A DNA stretch of 64,000 nt, from contig NZ_FPKV01000003.1 of assembly GCF_900114265.1 (NCBI RefSeq), positions 372,001-436,000 on the forward strand, written 5' to 3'. The notes below the pieces were generated by a model, which saw nothing but the letters and a program-made list of their open reading frames with translations, searched no databases and was not told the origin of the DNA. Source of the stretch: Flaviramulus basaltis. GTDB lineage: Bacteria; Bacteroidota; Bacteroidia; Flavobacteriales; Flavobacteriaceae. The position numbers and the translations under genes were made by a program. Shown in pieces: positions 17,638-27,562 of this stretch; positions within the stretch are counted from its first letter, which is position 1, and the number at the start of each line of letters is the position of its first letter.

Positions 17638-18438
17638 ATGAAAAAAATAATTTTCTTTTTAGCATTTATAACTTCTTTTTATTCAGTTTCACAAAACATT
17701 AATAGAATTCAAGTGTCTGGGAAAATTATTGTTGAAGGGAATGATATTTCTGGTATAACTATTTTTAATACATCGTCTAACTCAGGAACAATTACTGATG
17801 ATAAAGGTGAATTCACATTACAAGTTGCATTAAATGATGTTATTGAAGTTAGTGCTTTGCAATATCAAAATATAAGATTTGTAATAAACGAAGAGATTAT
17901 TAAATCTAAAAAAATGAAACTTTTTTTAATTGAAGAAATTAATAAGTTAGATGAAGTTGTGGTGTTTAAAAAAGGATTGACAGGAAATTTAAATACAGAT
18001 GTAGAAACCACAAAACCTTTTAAACCCAAATTAGATGCTTTATATTTTGGCGTTAAGCATAGTGCAGAATATGATTTTGAAAAGGATTATAAATCTGAAG
18101 TAAAAAATATTACTATGAATTCACAGCGGCAAAGGATGGTTAATGGTCTTAATATCATTAACGTTGTAGACCAATTATTACTACCTGTATTTAGGGCTAG
18201 AGTTAAAGATAAGAAGAAGTCTGGCATTCCAGAAGTTCCTATAGAATCTATTAAATATTATTTTGGTTCAGAGTTTTTAGTAGATAATTTTAATATTCCA
18301 GAGCATCGTGTAGAAGAGTTTATTAGATACGTACAAAGCGACGATTTTGATTATTCGCTACTTAATTATGGAAAAGAAATGGAGTTTCTAGAACTTCTAA
18401 ATACAAAAAGCATTGACTTTTTAAATTCCAACAAGTAA
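17638..18438 (+). CDS. Carboxypeptidase-regulatory-like domain protein, paralogue 1
   Basis: This 266-residue exported protein has a signal peptide ending at about SVSQ. It then carries a CarboxypepD_reg-like beta-sandwich (residues about 22-105: VSGKIIVEGNDISGITIFN through DDKGEFTLQVALNDVIEVSA). The C-terminal half is charged and specific to this protein group. The domain usually forms the N-terminal extension of TonB-dependent receptors, but no barrel is present, so this is a stand-alone periplasmic or outer-membrane protein. It heads a run of three paralogues. Function unknown. Confidence 0.82.
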   Translation: MKKIIFFLAFITSFYSVSQNINRIQVSGKIIVEGNDISGITIFNTSSNSGTITDDKGEFTLQVALNDVIEVSALQYQNIRFVINEEIIKSKKMKLFLIEEINKLDEVVVFKKGLTGNLNTDVETTKPFKPKLDALYFGVKHSAEYDFEKDYKSEVKNITMNSQRQRMVNGLNIINVVDQLLLPVFRARVKDKKKSGIPEVPIESIKYYFGSEFLVDNFNIPEHRVEEFIRYVQSDDFDYSLLNYGKEMEFLELLNTKSIDFLNSNK

Positions 18439-18525
18439 AACAATTGGTTTTAACAAAACATTAAAAGGTATTTACGTTTTCTTTAAGATTTGAAATACGT
18501 TCTTTATACTTTTAAATACAATAAT

Positions 18526-19338
18526 TTGAAACTAATTTTACTCATTTTATCATTTACTTTTTTACCCTCTATAATTAATAGTCAATCTATTAATAGGGTT
18601 GAAGTGAGTGGTATTATCCTTTCTAATACAAATGATGTTGAAGCCGTCACGGTTTTTAATAAATCTTCAAACAGAGGTGTTATTACCAATATTAAAGGTG
18701 AGTTTACAATTAATGTAGCATTAAATGATGTTATTGAAATTTCTGCATTACAGTTTCAAACCGTATCCATTACTATTGATGACGATGTTATTAAATCAAA
18801 ACAATTAAAAATACAATTAGTAGATCAAGTAAATCAACTTGATGCAGTAACATTATCGTCTGGTCTTTCAGGAAACATAGAAACAGATATTCAAAACGTG
18901 AAAATAGTTAAGCTCAAAAGCTTAGATATGGGAAATATGGATGTGGATTTTGAGTATAATGATGATAAAGCAATTGATAATACGACAGTTCAAAATGATT
19001 TAATTGCCACAATAAATCCAGAAGCCCGTAATTATTTGCCAGATGTGGTTAAAATTTTCAAATTATTTATAAAGTCTAAAAGAAATAAATCTCCTAATAA
19101 AGATTTGTTTCTTGATAAGGAAAAAGATAAACTAAAAGATTTATCAGATGTTTATACTCATAAATTTATAAGTGAAGCTTTTAATATATCATTGGAAAAT
19201 GTTGAAGCATTTATTGCTTTTGTTGAAAAAGAAGGGGTTAATCCTGAGTTTTTTAACCCTGAAAATGAAATGGAGCTTTTAGAGTTTTTACATGAGCAAA
19301 GTCAAATGTTTTTAAAACTCAAGAATGTTAAAAATTAA
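18526..19338 (+). CDS. Carboxypeptidase-regulatory-like domain protein, paralogue 2
   Basis: This is the second tandem paralogue. No ATG is available near the N-terminus. TTG at 18526 gives a normal signal peptide (KLILLILSFTFLPSIINSQS), whereas the further TTG at 18490 would add 12 residues in front of it. The regulatory-like domain repeats the paralogue 1 pattern: VEVSG, TVFNKSSNRGVITN, KGEFTINVALNDVIEISALQ. The C-terminal half is diverged. It overlaps the next paralogue by 14 bases, indicating co-translation. Confidence 0.8.
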   Translation: MKLILLILSFTFLPSIINSQSINRVEVSGIILSNTNDVEAVTVFNKSSNRGVITNIKGEFTINVALNDVIEISALQFQTVSITIDDDVIKSKQLKIQLVDQVNQLDAVTLSSGLSGNIETDIQNVKIVKLKSLDMGNMDVDFEYNDDKAIDNTTVQNDLIATINPEARNYLPDVVKIFKLFIKSKRNKSPNKDLFLDKEKDKLKDLSDVYTHKFISEAFNISLENVEAFIAFVEKEGVNPEFFNPENEMELLEFLHEQSQMFLKLKNVKN

Positions 19339-20125
19339 AAGTTTTGTAATATTAGTTGGTTTTTTTGGCTTTGAAAAAATTCATAGTCAATCCATTGAAA
19401 TATCTGGAAAAGTTGAAAGTAAAACAGATGTTGAAAATATTCATGTTATAAATAAAACATCTCAAGTATTTACAATAACTAATGTATCTGGAAACTTTAA
19501 TATTACAGGGAAACTAAATGATACTATTGTTTTTTCATCCCTTCAGCATAAACCAAAAGAAGTTGTAATCACAAAAGAAATTATTGAGAACAAAGTTGTT
19601 TATGTTGTATTACAAGAGCAAATAAATGAGTTGGATGAAGTGCTAGTTGGCAAGGTGTTAACAGGGAATTTAATGTCTGATATCAAGAATATAGAAGGCG
19701 ATCCCCCAATTAATTTTTATGATGTTGGCATTCCTGGTTATACTGGTAAACCTGCAACGCAAAGTGAACGCCGTTTAGCCGAAGCAGGCGAATTTAAACC
19801 AAAAATGCTTTTAGGTCTTTTAGGTGGAGGTTTACCCTTAAATCCAATTTTAAACGGACTTTCTGGCAGAACTAAAATGCTAAAAAATAGAGTGAATATA
19901 GAGTCAAGAGAAGAATTAATGCAGAGTATAAAATCCAGACTTTCAAAAGATTTTTTTGCGTCAAATCCTTTGGATGACCATTTAAAAATGGACTTTTTTT
20001 ATTTTACTGCAGATGATGAAAATTTTATTAAACATTGTAAAAACCAAACAGATTTTAAAATTTTAATATTTCTCAGAATGAAGTATAGGCAATATTTAGA
20101 GAATATTGATTTAACTAAAAACTAA
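19325..20125 (+). CDS. Carboxypeptidase-regulatory-like domain protein, paralogue 3
   Basis: This third paralogue has 266 residues and a signal peptide ending near EKIHS. The same domain follows (IEISGKVESKTDVENIHVIN, then SGNFNITGKLNDTIVFSSLQ) with the shared connector INELDEVLVGKVLTGNL. The C-terminal part contains a Gly-rich stretch, LLGLLGGGLP. It starts inside the end of paralogue 2. It lies upstream of the DUF6702-like gene and the M1 peptidase, which may be functionally linked. Confidence 0.8.
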   Translation: MLKIKSFVILVGFFGFEKIHSQSIEISGKVESKTDVENIHVINKTSQVFTITNVSGNFNITGKLNDTIVFSSLQHKPKEVVITKEIIENKVVYVVLQEQINELDEVLVGKVLTGNLMSDIKNIEGDPPINFYDVGIPGYTGKPATQSERRLAEAGEFKPKMLLGLLGGGLPLNPILNGLSGRTKMLKNRVNIESREELMQSIKSRLSKDFFASNPLDDHLKMDFFYFTADDENFIKHCKNQTDFKILIFLRMKYRQYLENIDLTKN

Positions 20126-20181
20126 TATGTTTTGGAATGCTTTTTGAACTATCAAAATAATTACATTAGCAAAAAAAATAC

Positions 20182-20685
20182 ATGAAATTATCCAAGTTAC
20201 TTCTTTTATTACTTGTTATTCCACTTTTTGCATTCACAAGTTTTCATAAATACTACATAAGTGTCACTCAAGTAAATTACATAAAGGAAAAGCAATCATT
20301 ACAAATAACATCTAGAATTTTTATTGATGACTTTGAAAATGTTTTAAAAAACAAGTATGATAAGAATTTGGTTTTAGCAGGAGATGATGAACCAAAAATT
20401 GTAGATTCTTATATTGAAAAGTATTTAAAAGAGAAACTAACAATTAAAATTAATAAAGAAAACGTTAAAATTATTTATATAGGTAAAGAATATGATGGTG
20501 ATATTATGCGTTGCTATTTAGAGGTGGAAAATGTAAATAACATAAAATCTATTGAAATTAGTAATCAAGTTTTATTCGATATGTATAAAGCTCAGCAAAA
20601 TATTGTGAAAACCAAAATTAACTCTCAACAAAAAAGCGCCATTCTATCTACTCAAGACAAAAATGTGGTGTTAAATTTTAATTAA
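20182..20685 (+). CDS. DUF6702-like secreted protein
   Basis: This 167-residue protein has a signal peptide (LLLLLLVIPLFAFTSFH) and an early HKYYISVTQVNY motif, followed by beta-rich sequence with RIFIDDFENVL. The pattern matches the DUF6702 family of Bacteroidota, which is commonly found beside M1 peptidase genes; I rely on recollection for that name. Its role is unknown. It lies between three paralogous exported proteins and an M1 peptidase on the same strand. Confidence 0.75.
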   Translation: MKLSKLLLLLLVIPLFAFTSFHKYYISVTQVNYIKEKQSLQITSRIFIDDFENVLKNKYDKNLVLAGDDEPKIVDSYIEKYLKEKLTIKINKENVKIIYIGKEYDGDIMRCYLEVENVNNIKSIEISNQVLFDMYKAQQNIVKTKINSQQKSAILSTQDKNVVLNFN

Positions 20686-20793
20686 AAAAAATAAAAAATC
20701 TTAAAAATTTATTAATTTCGACCGCTTTTAGTTGTGAAAAATTAACTTTTTTTAACTAAAATCAAAAATCTTTTAAATAAATCATAAATAATA

Positions 20794-23049
20794 ATGAAAA
20801 AACTAACTTATTTTATTTTATCAATTGTTTTTGTTTCTACAAGTGTATTTGCCCAAAAGCAAGAGCAAACGAAACCACAAGGTCATACAGACCAAAATAA
20901 ATTTAAGCAAATGAAAGATGTTTTAGCTACTCCAAATGAGTCTAGAACAGCTTCAGGAGCACCTGGTCATGCATATACTCAACAAAAAGTTGACTATGTT
21001 ATGAATATTCGTTTAGATGAAAATAAAAGTCAATTATTTGGTGATGAAAAAATAACTTATCATAATAACTCTAAAGATTATTTAGAGTATTTATGGGTTC
21101 AATTAGACCAAAATATGCGTGCAAAAAATTCTAAAACACCAGATATTGATTCTGAGAGTTTTAATGCCGCTTTTAACGGACCACAATCATTTACAAAAGC
21201 AAATTTAAAAGATAAATTTGATGGTGGGTTTAATATAGAATATGTTAAGAATGAAGATGGTTCAGATTTGTCATACATGATAAACCAAACCATGATGCGC
21301 ATAAATTTAGCAAAACCATTAGCGCCAGGAGAAGTTTTTAAATTTCAAATGAAGTGGTGGTATAATATTAATAATCATATTGAAGACGGCGGACGATCTG
21401 GCTATGAAGCTTTCCCTGATGGAAATAATACATATGTTATAGCGCAGTTCTATCCAAGACTTTGTGTTTATGATAACGTTGAAGGTTGGCAAAATATGCA
21501 ATTCTGGGGCAGGAGTGAGTTTGCTTTAGAATTTGGCGATTTTGATGTTAAACTAACAGTACCTGCAGATCATAAATTAGAAGCTACTGGAGTTTTACAA
21601 AACGAAAAAGAAGTTTTAACTAAAGAACAACTTAAACGTTTTGAAATTGCTAAGAATTCATTTAAAAACCCAGTTTTTATTGTTACTCAAGCAGAAGCAG
21701 AAGCAGCTGAGAAAGAAAGAAGCACTAAATTAAAGACATGGCATTTTAAAGCAGATAAAGTTAGAGATTTTGCATTTGCAACTTCTAGAAAATTTTTGTG
21801 GGATGCTATGGCTGTTAAAATTAATGGAAGATCTGTAATGGCGATTTCATTATATTCTAAAGAAGGAAACCCATTATGGGAAGAGCATTCTACAAGAGTT
21901 GTTGCTAATACTTTAGAAGAATACTCAAAACTTACTTTTGATTATCCATATAATAAAGCAGTATCGGTTCATGCTCAAATGGGTATGGAATATCCAATGA
22001 TTTGTTTTAACTACGGGCGACCTAATCCTGATGGAACGTATTCAGAAAGACTTAAAAGAGGTATGATTGGCGTAATTACTCACGAGGTTGGGCATAATTT
22101 CTTCCCAATGATTGTAAATAGTGATGAGCGCCAATGGACATGGATGGATGAAGGTTTAAACTCTTTTGTTGAAACTTTAGCAGAATTAGATTACGATCCA
22201 AATTACATTACAGGAAATTTACCAAAAGATATTGTGCCTTATATGGGCGGAGATCAAAGCAATATATCACCTATAATGTCTCAAGGAGATTACGTATATC
22301 AATTTGGTCCAAACGCTTATACAAAGCCAGCAGCTGGATTATATATGTTAAGACAAACAATTATGGGACCAGAGTTGTTTGATTATGCTTTTAGAACATA
22401 CTCACAACGTTGGATGTTTAAGCACCCAACACCAGCAGATTTTTTTAGATCTATGGAAGATGCCTCAGCTATGGATTTAGATTGGTTCTGGAGAGGATGG
22501 TTTTATACAACAGATTATACCGATATAGGAGTAAAAGATGTTAAAGAGTATTACTTAACAGATAAGCCAACTGAAAAAGCAATAGAACAAGCGAAACGAT
22601 ACAATATGAATCTTGATGAGTATAAAGATAAATTAGTGTATTATGCTGAAGTAGAAGAAGGTGTTGCACCGACTGACGCTAAAAGTACTAAGGATTTTTC
22701 GTTTCTAAATGACTATATCGATAGCTTATCTGATGATGAAAAATCAAAACTAAAAGAAGCGCCAAAACATTTTTATGAAGTAACTTTTGAAAAACCAGGT
22801 GGATTAGTAATGCCTATAATTTTAGAAATTACTTACGAAGATGGTACTAAAGAAAGAAAAACATATCCTGCTCAAATATGGAGATATAATGAAAATGAAG
22901 TGAAAAAGGTTTTTAAAACTGATAAAGCGATTACAGGTTTTGTTGTTGATCCAGATTTAGAAACAGCAGATGTAGATATATCAAACAACTCTTGGCCAAA
23001 ACAGGATACAAGTAATTTTGATCAATTTAAAGAAAAAGTTAAAGGATAA
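20794..23049 (+). CDS. Secreted M1-family metallopeptidase
   Basis: This 751-residue protein has a signal peptide ending at about VFAQ. The gluzincin zinc site HEVGH is at residues 430-434, and the third ligand Glu453 follows after 18 residues (WMDEG). The aminopeptidase-specific GAMEN exopeptidase motif is not clear; MGMEYP occurs in the equivalent place. The C-terminal part contains an RGWFYTTDYTDIGVKDV segment. It is probably periplasmic and acts on peptides. It is the last gene of a plus-strand run and is followed by a strong terminator. Confidence 0.92.
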   Translation: MKKLTYFILSIVFVSTSVFAQKQEQTKPQGHTDQNKFKQMKDVLATPNESRTASGAPGHAYTQQKVDYVMNIRLDENKSQLFGDEKITYHNNSKDYLEYLWVQLDQNMRAKNSKTPDIDSESFNAAFNGPQSFTKANLKDKFDGGFNIEYVKNEDGSDLSYMINQTMMRINLAKPLAPGEVFKFQMKWWYNINNHIEDGGRSGYEAFPDGNNTYVIAQFYPRLCVYDNVEGWQNMQFWGRSEFALEFGDFDVKLTVPADHKLEATGVLQNEKEVLTKEQLKRFEIAKNSFKNPVFIVTQAEAEAAEKERSTKLKTWHFKADKVRDFAFATSRKFLWDAMAVKINGRSVMAISLYSKEGNPLWEEHSTRVVANTLEEYSKLTFDYPYNKAVSVHAQMGMEYPMICFNYGRPNPDGTYSERLKRGMIGVITHEVGHNFFPMIVNSDERQWTWMDEGLNSFVETLAELDYDPNYITGNLPKDIVPYMGGDQSNISPIMSQGDYVYQFGPNAYTKPAAGLYMLRQTIMGPELFDYAFRTYSQRWMFKHPTPADFFRSMEDASAMDLDWFWRGWFYTTDYTDIGVKDVKEYYLTDKPTEKAIEQAKRYNMNLDEYKDKLVYYAEVEEGVAPTDAKSTKDFSFLNDYIDSLSDDEKSKLKEAPKHFYEVTFEKPGGLVMPIILEITYEDGTKERKTYPAQIWRYNENEVKKVFKTDKAITGFVVDPDLETADVDISNNSWPKQDTSNFDQFKEKVKG

Positions 23050-23071
23050 TTAATTCTTATTTAATTTTTTG

Positions 23072-23106
23072 AAAAAAAGCCGATTTTTTATAATCGGCTT
23101 TTTTTT
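23072..23106 (+). terminator. Terminator after M1 peptidase gene
   Basis: The 7-bp stem GCCGATT / AATCGGC (23079-23085, 23092-23098) is extended by A/T tracts on both sides and followed by eight T residues. Confidence 0.9.
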
Positions 23107-23126
23107 ATTCTAACAAAACAACTTAC

Positions 23127-23134
23127 TATATTTG
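23127..23134 (+). promoter_or_regulatory. Possible -7 box very close to the tatA start
   Basis: TATATTTG is a full consensus match but ends only 4 bases before the tatA ATG at 23139, and no TTTG is present at the -33 position. If real, the transcript would be leaderless or would start inside the gene. Confidence 0.3.
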
Positions 23135-23138
23135 TAAT

Positions 23139-23426
23139 ATGATACATCATGCTACATTTTTATTTATTAGTGGTGCCGAAATAGGCTTTATTATGTTTAT
23201 TGCCATTATGGTATTTGGTGCCGATAAATTACCGGAAATCGCTCGTGGTTTAGGTAAAGGCATGCGTACACTTAAAGATGCAACTAACGATATTAAGAAT
23301 GAAATAACCAAAACTGCTGAAAAAAGCGGTATTGATACTAGCATTACTTCAGATGTGAAAAAAGAATTAGATAAAGTGAAAGACGATCTTGAAGATTTCA
23401 CCGGTTCTGTAAAACGTAAATTTTAG
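23139..23426 (+). CDS. tatA: Sec-independent translocase protein TatA/TatE
   Basis: This 95-residue protein forms the pore component of the twin-arginine export system. The single membrane helix (about residues 14-28) is followed by the conserved FGADKLPEIARGLGKGMR hinge and amphipathic helix, then a charged tail. TatB is distinguished by a longer tail and Gly-Pro hinge, so TatA/E is preferred. No tatC or tatB is adjacent. The start at 23139 keeps the usual N-terminal residues. Confidence 0.93.
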   Translation: MIHHATFLFISGAEIGFIMFIAIMVFGADKLPEIARGLGKGMRTLKDATNDIKNEITKTAEKSGIDTSITSDVKKELDKVKDDLEDFTGSVKRKF

Positions 23427-23555
23427 GTATTCACAGGTTTAATGGCTTGTATTTTGTCTATTAATCAATTACTTACTGCATTTTAACGATTTTATTGATT
23501 TACCATTATTTTAAAAAAATATATTGGTAATCCCAAATCAATAAACTTAAATATT

Positions 23556-25820
23556 TTGAAAACTAGCCTATTAGTCTATTTTCTATTCTTTTCTATAGTT
23601 ACTTTCGGAAAAGAGGATAGAGAAATTATCAAACAAATTGATAATATAAATTCTTCAGCATTAGAGTCGTATAAAAATAATGAAATAGTAAAATCTTTTA
23701 AAGCATTTATTAATGCTAAGATATTGTCTGATTCTATTCAAGATAATTATGGTAGCGCCATAGCCAATTATAATTTAGGCAACATTTATAATTTAATGCA
23801 AAATGACATATCTGCAGAAGAACAATATCAACTATCATTAGAAGCTTCCAAAATAATAAATGATAATTACTTGATTTCTAGTAGTTATCTTAGTCTAGCT
23901 AAAATATATAAAAAAAGGAAAAATTATTTTAAGAGTATTGAATATTTTCAGAAAGCAAATGAATATTCTTTAATTAATGATGACTTAGATATTTTTGAAA
24001 AGCAACAAATAGAAAATGTTTTTTTAGATGCCAGAATCGGTTTAAGTGAGTTATATATTGAATATAATTATTTAGATGATGCTTTGCTTAGCCTTTTAAA
24101 AATAAGTGATTATTTAAAAAATAATGCTGTAAATTCATATTCTGAAGGATATTTTAAATATATATACGGCATATATTACGTTCGTACTGAACTGTACAAC
24201 AATGCAAATTCTAAATTTAGAGAAGCTATTCTTTTATTAGAAAATACTAATGAAGAAGTAGATTTAACTTTATTAACTAAAGTTTATATGCAATTTTCTA
24301 TTTCTTTAGCAAAATCTGGAAAAAGTACTGAAGCATATCTTACTTTACTTGAGCATAACAGTTATAAAGATAAGCTTTTAAACAAAGATGAAAACAAACA
24401 AGATTTAATTACAAAATCTAAATTTCTTATAGAAGATTATAAAAACAATGCGGAAATAGCTAATGCTGAAAGACTTCAACAATTAGATATAGCAAATAGA
24501 TTTAAAAAAATTAATATTGTAATTTTTATAACTTTATTATTATTAGTAGTTTCAGTTATAATAATATATATAAGTTACGCCTCTAAAAGAAAACTAAGTA
24601 AAAGATTAGAAGTAAAAAATAGCGAATTAGAAATTGCTAAAAATCAGGCTTTAAAAATGTCTGAGTTAAAAACTAAGTTTATATCTAATGTGTCGCACGA
24701 GTTAAGAACACCTCTTTATGGAGTTGTAGGGATAACATCTTTATTACTTGATAATAATAATTTAAATAGTCGAGATAAGAAGTATTTAAAATCTTTAAAA
24801 TATTCTGGAGATTACTTGTTAAATTTAATTAATGATATTCTTCAAGTAGGCAAAATTGAAGCCAATAAAATTGAATTAAAGAATGTATCAGTCAATCTGA
24901 AAGATTTGTTAGAAGATATTGTTAATTCATTTAGTTTTAGACTTGAAGAAACCAATAATAAGATAAATATATCCATAGATAATTATACTCCAGAAAACAT
25001 TAAATGTGATAAAGTAAGATTGTCTCAAATCTTAATTAACTTAATTGGAAATAGTATAAAGTTTACAACTAATGGTGTAATTAATTTAAGAGTGGGCTTG
25101 TTGAGCTTGGATACCAATAATGTTGGTTTGCGTTTTGAAGTAGAAGATAACGGAATAGGTATTCCTAAAGAGAAATTTGAAACTATATTTGATAATTTTT
25201 CTCAGTTAGAAGATAGTAATGTTAATTATCAAGGTACTGGATTAGGTCTTTCGATTACTAAAAATTTAATAGAGTTATTTAAAAGTGAAATAAAATTAGA
25301 AAGTGAAGTAGGTATTGGTACCAAAATTAGTTTTGAAGTAGATTTTGAATTGGATAATAACAATACTAAAATAATTCCAGGCTTTGATTCATTTACAAAA
25401 AAAGTTGAAAAAACTAAAAATAAGTATAGGATTTTAGTAGCTGAAGACAATAAAATAAATCAAATTGTGACTAAAAATCTTCTAAAGAAACAAGACTATT
25501 TGTGTACGATGGTTCAAAACGGAAAGGAAGCTCTTGAAGAAATTAAAAATAATCATTACGATCTCATTTTAATGGATATTAATATGCCAATTATGAATGG
25601 TAATGAAGCCACGGAAGCTATAAGGAAATTTAATAAATCATTACCAATAATAGCATTAACAGCTGCCGATATTGATGAGGTAAGACAGAACTGTAAAAAA
25701 ATAGGTTACAATGATATAATTATAAAACCATTTGATAATTATGAATTTTTTCAAGTAATTAATGAAAATATACAAAATTCAAGAAAAGGAAATAATGTTA
25801 GGTTAGTTATAGCTTCATAG
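23556..25820 (+). CDS. TPR-containing hybrid histidine kinase
   Basis: This 754-residue protein begins at a TTG codon; no ATG is near, and the TTG gives a complete signal peptide (KTSLLVYFLFFSIVTFG). A periplasmic TPR region (about 35-300) is followed by a membrane helix (320-342) and a HisKA domain with His381 (NVSHELRTPL). The ATPase domain has LIGNSIKFT, EDNGIGIP and GTGLGLSI. The receiver domain has phosphoacceptor Asp674 in ILMDINMP. Architecture and sequence are very close to the kinase at 40602-42839. The target is unknown. Confidence 0.92.
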   Translation: MKTSLLVYFLFFSIVTFGKEDREIIKQIDNINSSALESYKNNEIVKSFKAFINAKILSDSIQDNYGSAIANYNLGNIYNLMQNDISAEEQYQLSLEASKIINDNYLISSSYLSLAKIYKKRKNYFKSIEYFQKANEYSLINDDLDIFEKQQIENVFLDARIGLSELYIEYNYLDDALLSLLKISDYLKNNAVNSYSEGYFKYIYGIYYVRTELYNNANSKFREAILLLENTNEEVDLTLLTKVYMQFSISLAKSGKSTEAYLTLLEHNSYKDKLLNKDENKQDLITKSKFLIEDYKNNAEIANAERLQQLDIANRFKKINIVIFITLLLLVVSVIIIYISYASKRKLSKRLEVKNSELEIAKNQALKMSELKTKFISNVSHELRTPLYGVVGITSLLLDNNNLNSRDKKYLKSLKYSGDYLLNLINDILQVGKIEANKIELKNVSVNLKDLLEDIVNSFSFRLEETNNKINISIDNYTPENIKCDKVRLSQILINLIGNSIKFTTNGVINLRVGLLSLDTNNVGLRFEVEDNGIGIPKEKFETIFDNFSQLEDSNVNYQGTGLGLSITKNLIELFKSEIKLESEVGIGTKISFEVDFELDNNNTKIIPGFDSFTKKVEKTKNKYRILVAEDNKINQIVTKNLLKKQDYLCTMVQNGKEALEEIKNNHYDLILMDINMPIMNGNEATEAIRKFNKSLPIIALTAADIDEVRQNCKKIGYNDIIIKPFDNYEFFQVINENIQNSRKGNNVRLVIAS

Positions 25821-25823
25821 AAA

Positions 25824-26471
25824 TTAAAGGATTTTTCTACTTATTGTCAATCCATCACGAATGGGCAATAAAACAGTTTCAATCCTTTTGTCTTCTTTTA
25901 AAAGTTTATTATACTCAATAAGTACAGGTGTTGAAGTATCGTCTTTTTTGAAGGTAGTTTCTAAAACTTTTCCATTCCAAAGCACGTTATCAGATAAAAT
26001 AATGCCACCTACATTTAATTTATCGATAATGATATTAAAATAGTTTAGGTAATTGTCTTTATCGGCGTCAATAAAAATTAAATCAAAAGTTTTATTAAGC
26101 TTTGGTATAATATCCAAAGCATTACCTAAATGTTGAAAGATTTGATGCCCATAACTAGATTTGTCAAAATATTTTCGCTGAAAATCTTCTAACTCTTCAT
26201 TCACATCAATGGTGTGTAATTCCCCATTAGTTTGTATGCCTTCTGCTAAACATAATGCCGAATATCCTGTATAAGTTCCAATTTCTAAAATATTTTTTGG
26301 ATTAACTATTTTGGAAATCATACTTAAAATACGACCTTGATAATGTCCGCTCAACATTCTTGGTTGTAATATTTTTTGGTAAGTTTCTCGGGTTAATTCT
26401 TGTAATAATTCTGGTTCGTCCTCAGAATGTTTTACAACATAATCATCAAGTTTTTCTGGTATAAAGTGCAT
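25824..26471 (-). CDS. SAM-dependent O-methyltransferase (catechol OMT-like)
   Basis: This 215-residue methyltransferase has the family signature NILEIGTYTGYSALCLAEG, the acidic strand HTIDVNEELE and the metal-site region DLIFIDADKDNYLNYF. Members methylate catechol-like hydroxyls using a divalent metal. It is the most downstream gene of the kynurenine gene run, with its start sharing one base with the preceding gene, so it is co-transcribed. Methylation of a hydroxylated kynurenine metabolite is possible but unproven. It converges with the hybrid kinase gene, with 3 bases between the two. Confidence 0.88.
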   Translation of the reverse strand: MHFIPEKLDDYVVKHSEDEPELLQELTRETYQKILQPRMLSGHYQGRILSMISKIVNPKNILEIGTYTGYSALCLAEGIQTNGELHTIDVNEELEDFQRKYFDKSSYGHQIFQHLGNALDIIPKLNKTFDLIFIDADKDNYLNYFNIIIDKLNVGGIILSDNVLWNGKVLETTFKKDDTSTPVLIEYNKLLKEDKRIETVLLPIRDGLTISRKIL

Positions 26472-27556
26472 TAATTTAAAATTCTATCAATTAATTTTTC
26501 TTTAGCTTTTTCATCATCACCACAAAGCCATTGTATAACATTGTTTTCCCAAATAGCATGATGTTCATCTTGATTAATTATTTTTCTATCTAAAGCCAAA
26601 TCTAAAATTTTACCTGGGTAAGAGGATTGTTTTGCACTTTCCATTTCACCTAAAGGATATGGATCATCAAGTCCCATAATGACTTGTTTAGAACCATGAT
26701 TTCGTATTAATAATTCTAAACCTCCAGTATCATGAACCAAAGTATCAAAGAAAATATTTTTATGTCCTACAGCTTTACGAGGGTGATGTTTTCCTTCAAA
26801 TAAATCGGGTCTTCCATCAAAACCTTGTATACGTCTTCCTAAATTAATTTGAGCTAATTGACCGCCATGAGCAAAGCAAGTACGCATATTTGGATACTTT
26901 TCTTGATAACCATTTAGCGTTAAAAAATGATACGCATCAGCACATTGAGCAAGCATCCAAATAAGATGAAAACGCCAAGATATATTTTCTAATTTTATAA
27001 ATTTCTCACCATCATAAGGGTGAATTTCAACTGCCAAGTTATATTTATTTGCCAATTCAAAAATAGGTTCATTTTCCTCGTCAAAAATACAACGCCATGT
27101 ACCAATAGTATCCATATAATGTGTTGGCAAACATAGTAATTGCAAACCGTGAGTTTCTACACAACGCTCAATTTCCCAACAAGCGCTTCTTACAAATCCA
27201 GGGTGAACTACAAATCCACAGGTGAATTTACTAGGATTTTCATGTTGAATTTTAGCATTAAAGTCATTTTGAAAACGCAACGCTTTTTTCATTTCTTCAA
27301 CGCGTAATCCGTTACCATATAACTGAGATAGGTTTAAAACTACAGCATGGTCAATTTTGTTTCGCTCCATCCATTCTAGCTTTTCATGTAAAAAGAAACT
27401 AGAGTCGGTAACAGGTCTGCTCCAATCTTTTTGAAGCATAAATTTCCGGTCTTTGTCCACCCAAAAAATACCTTTTTCTTGCATGTAATCAGGTATTTCT
27501 TCAGGGTAAGGTAATAAGTGAGAGTGACCGTTAATACGAAGTTTACGTTTTTCCAT
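26471..27556 (-). CDS. 2-amino-3-carboxymuconate-6-semialdehyde decarboxylase-like amidohydrolase
   Basis: This 361-residue amidohydrolase-fold enzyme has metal ligands His11 and His13 (NGHSH), a His in VEIHP, a His in CFAHGG and an Asp in GLDDPYPLG. This is the ACMSD set, which removes the carboxylate from the product of 3-hydroxyanthranilate cleavage to give 2-aminomuconate semialdehyde. The adjacent 3-HAO and semialdehyde dehydrogenase genes support the assignment. It shares one base with the O-methyltransferase gene downstream. Confidence 0.88.
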   Translation of the reverse strand: MEKRKLRINGHSHLLPYPEEIPDYMQEKGIFWVDKDRKFMLQKDWSRPVTDSSFFLHEKLEWMERNKIDHAVVLNLSQLYGNGLRVEEMKKALRFQNDFNAKIQHENPSKFTCGFVVHPGFVRSACWEIERCVETHGLQLLCLPTHYMDTIGTWRCIFDEENEPIFELANKYNLAVEIHPYDGEKFIKLENISWRFHLIWMLAQCADAYHFLTLNGYQEKYPNMRTCFAHGGQLAQINLGRRIQGFDGRPDLFEGKHHPRKAVGHKNIFFDTLVHDTGGLELLIRNHGSKQVIMGLDDPYPLGEMESAKQSSYPGKILDLALDRKIINQDEHHAIWENNVIQWLCGDDEKAKEKLIDRILN

Positions 27557-27562
27557 TTAGTT

